From positions 1 to 64,000 of the forward strand of contig NZ_JALJCW010000001.1 in the NCBI RefSeq assembly GCF_023634025.1: a stretch of 64,000 nucleotides of DNA, in the 5' to 3' direction. Below are positions 62,665-64,000 of this stretch, in pieces (positions within the stretch are counted from its first letter, which is position 1; every line of letters begins with the position of its first letter). The notes under the pieces were generated by a model, which had not been told where the DNA came from, ran no database searches, and worked only from the letters and a program-made list of their open reading frames with translations. This stretch comes from Hanstruepera flava (lineage in GTDB: Bacteria > Bacteroidota > Bacteroidia > Flavobacteriales > Flavobacteriaceae). The position numbers and the translations under genes were made by a program.

Positions 62665-64000
62665 ATGAAATCATCTTACACCCTCACCGTTTTACTGTTA
62701 ACGTTTTTATTACAAACCCATTTAGGCTTTGCGCAAGATAGTGCCTTAAGCAACAGTTATAAACAAGACGTGATTACAAGGCTCTCACAACTGATGAACG
62801 AACGCTACGTCTTTCCAGAAGTTGCCAAAGCTACCGAGACCCATTTGAAAAACCAATTAGCAGCTGGACACTTTGACGCTTATACCACGGATGAAGCCTT
62901 TGCCTCTGCCCTCACTGAAAGTGTGCAAAGCATCAATAAAGACAAGCATATGCGCATCAGGACGAATCCGCCTTATGTAGCACCCGATAATTCGCCAGAA
63001 CGTGCCATAGAGGAACAGCTAGACCGCATGAACCGCACACGTTGGTACAATGCCGGATTTGTAGATGTAAAAGTGATACCAGGCAATGTAGGCTATTTGG
63101 ATTTACGCGGTTTTTCAGGACTTGAAAATGGCCAAGCCCATGCCGATGCAGCCATGCAGTTTATTTCCCGTGCCGATGCCATTATTATAGACCTAACCCA
63201 AAACGGTGGTGGTAGCCCTAGAATGGTGCAATACTTATGCAGTTATTTTTTTGACGACCACAGACACCTGAATAGCCTTTACTGGCGTGAGGGTGATGTG
63301 ACTGAAGAATTCTGGACCTTGGAGCAAGTAAACGGTACCAAGCTACCCGATGTACCGTTGTTTGTGATGACCAGTAACCGAACCTTTTCTGGTGCGGAAG
63401 AGTTCTCCTATAATATGCAAACCCAAAAGCGTGCTACTTTGGTAGGCCAAACCACTGGTGGTGGTGCCAACCCAGGTGGTACCATGCCTATTAATGAGAA
63501 CCTGAATGTATTTATTCCTACTGGTCGCGCCATAAACCCCATAACCCAAACCAATTGGGAAGGCGTAGGTGTAGTTCCCGAAGTGAAAACTACTCCTGAA
63601 GATACCTACCAAACTACATTGGATCTCGCTGTTGAAGCCGCTAAAAACTATCGTGCCAAACGCAACGCACAGTTTACCCTATTGTTAGAAGGCCTTAACA
63701 GTCATTTGGAAATGTATACGAGTAGCTCTGAAGCTGCTATTTACAACCAACTGAAAGCCTGTAAGGACGCCAAACTTATGGATGAAGACGGTATTAATAA
63801 TTTAGGCTATACCTATTTAATGGAAAAAGGCAAGCCTAAAATAGCCGCTTGTATCTTTAAAGCCAATACACGTTTATATCCCGACTCGCCTAATGTGTAT
63901 GACAGTTATGCTGAAAGCCTTATGGCCAATGGTGACAAAGAAGCTTCTGTAAGCAATTACGAAAAAGCCGTGGCATTGGCGACCTCACAGGAGCATCCTA
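62665..64000 (+). CDS. S41 family peptidase with TPR tail, 5' part only
   Basis: At least 445 residues, running off the window. Signal peptide (LLQTHLGFAQ), then an S41 (tail-specific protease-like) fold: a helical N-terminal region (about 25-110), a domain with NVGYLDLRGFSGLENG, the AIIIDLTQNGGGSPRMVQYL motif, the nucleophile in TFSGAEEFSYNM, and TTGGGANPGG. From about residue 385 TPR-like helices begin (LGYTYLMEKGKPKIAACIFKAN, YAESLMANGDKEASVSNYEKAV). No PDZ domain is evident. It is probably periplasmic or surface-attached; the substrate is unknown. Confidence 0.88.
   Translation, partial: MKSSYTLTVLLLTFLLQTHLGFAQDSALSNSYKQDVITRLSQLMNERYVFPEVAKATETHLKNQLAAGHFDAYTTDEAFASALTESVQSINKDKHMRIRTNPPYVAPDNSPERAIEEQLDRMNRTRWYNAGFVDVKVIPGNVGYLDLRGFSGLENGQAHADAAMQFISRADAIIIDLTQNGGGSPRMVQYLCSYFFDDHRHLNSLYWREGDVTEEFWTLEQVNGTKLPDVPLFVMTSNRTFSGAEEFSYNMQTQKRATLVGQTTGGGANPGGTMPINENLNVFIPTGRAINPITQTNWEGVGVVPEVKTTPEDTYQTTLDLAVEAAKNYRAKRNAQFTLLLEGLNSHLEMYTSSSEAAIYNQLKACKDAKLMDEDGINNLGYTYLMEKGKPKIAACIFKANTRLYPDSPNVYDSYAESLMANGDKEASVSNYEKAVALATSQEHP

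Overview
The window comes from the chromosome of a marine-type member of the Flavobacteriaceae (phylum Bacteroidota). The evidence is low-GC DNA, promoters of the Bacteroidota type (TTG about 18-20 bp before TAnnTTTG), many secreted proteins and short outer-membrane barrels, and type IX secretion system (T9SS) parts and cargo: a type B adhesin with PorP/SprF and a PorE-like partner, PorQ, and a type A sorted protein. Family-specific housekeeping genes (rpsA, cmk-porQ, lon, pyrR-pyrB, rnz, rny, zapA, xerD, rlmD, rocD) agree with this.

Layout. 1-4.5 kb: the 3' end of a repeat-built T9SS adhesin, its PorP/SprF partner and an OmpA/PD40/TPR protein. 4.7-5.9 kb: two small genes of unknown function separated by palindromic, cassette-like DNA. 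6-17 kb: mostly minus-strand core genes (CAP lipoprotein, pdxH, rnz, pyrB, pyrR, rpsA, cmk, porQ, lon). 17.2-20.2 kb: ECF sigma factor, anti-sigma-like protein and two secreted beta-solenoid-like proteins. 20.2-26 kb: lipoprotein, MFS transporter, M48 protease, msrB, lpdA, small barrel. 26-30.3 kb: sigma factor-small protein-MscS channel-small membrane peptide, aroQ, and three tandem paralogous barrels. 30.5-35.7 kb: xerD, rny, a probable 6S RNA, zapA, a ZapB-like coiled coil, and an M23 peptidase. 35.7-47.3 kb: TonB-dependent receptor, lipoproteins, cysteine desulfurase, Smr protein, a T9SS cargo cluster, a DUF2752/CCC membrane pair, rocD. 47.4-52.7 kb: sigma factor/DUF6768 pair, rlmD with its DUF6452/DUF6048 neighbours, DinB protein, and a thioredoxin-like/MarR pair that appears to share an operator.

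52.7-64 kb is the least ordinary part. Three long non-coding stretches (481, 1056 and 425 bp) carry dispersed structured repeats. Between and around them lie a Crp-family regulator, a serine hydrolase, a membrane-anchored HerA-like ATPase, an RlmL-like methyltransferase divergent from a second methyltransferase, a ZIP transporter, a DUF4268 protein, a TraB-like lipoprotein and an S41 peptidase cut by the window end.

No rRNA, tRNA, CRISPR array, transposase or prophage was seen. The most interesting candidates are the repeat-flanked HerA-like ATPase, the two-copy double-hairpin repeat, the cassette-like small-gene region at 4.7-5.9 kb, the palindromes inside the MarR and thioredoxin promoters, and the 6S-like RNA between zapA and rny. 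All assignments are from reading the sequence; no database search was run.
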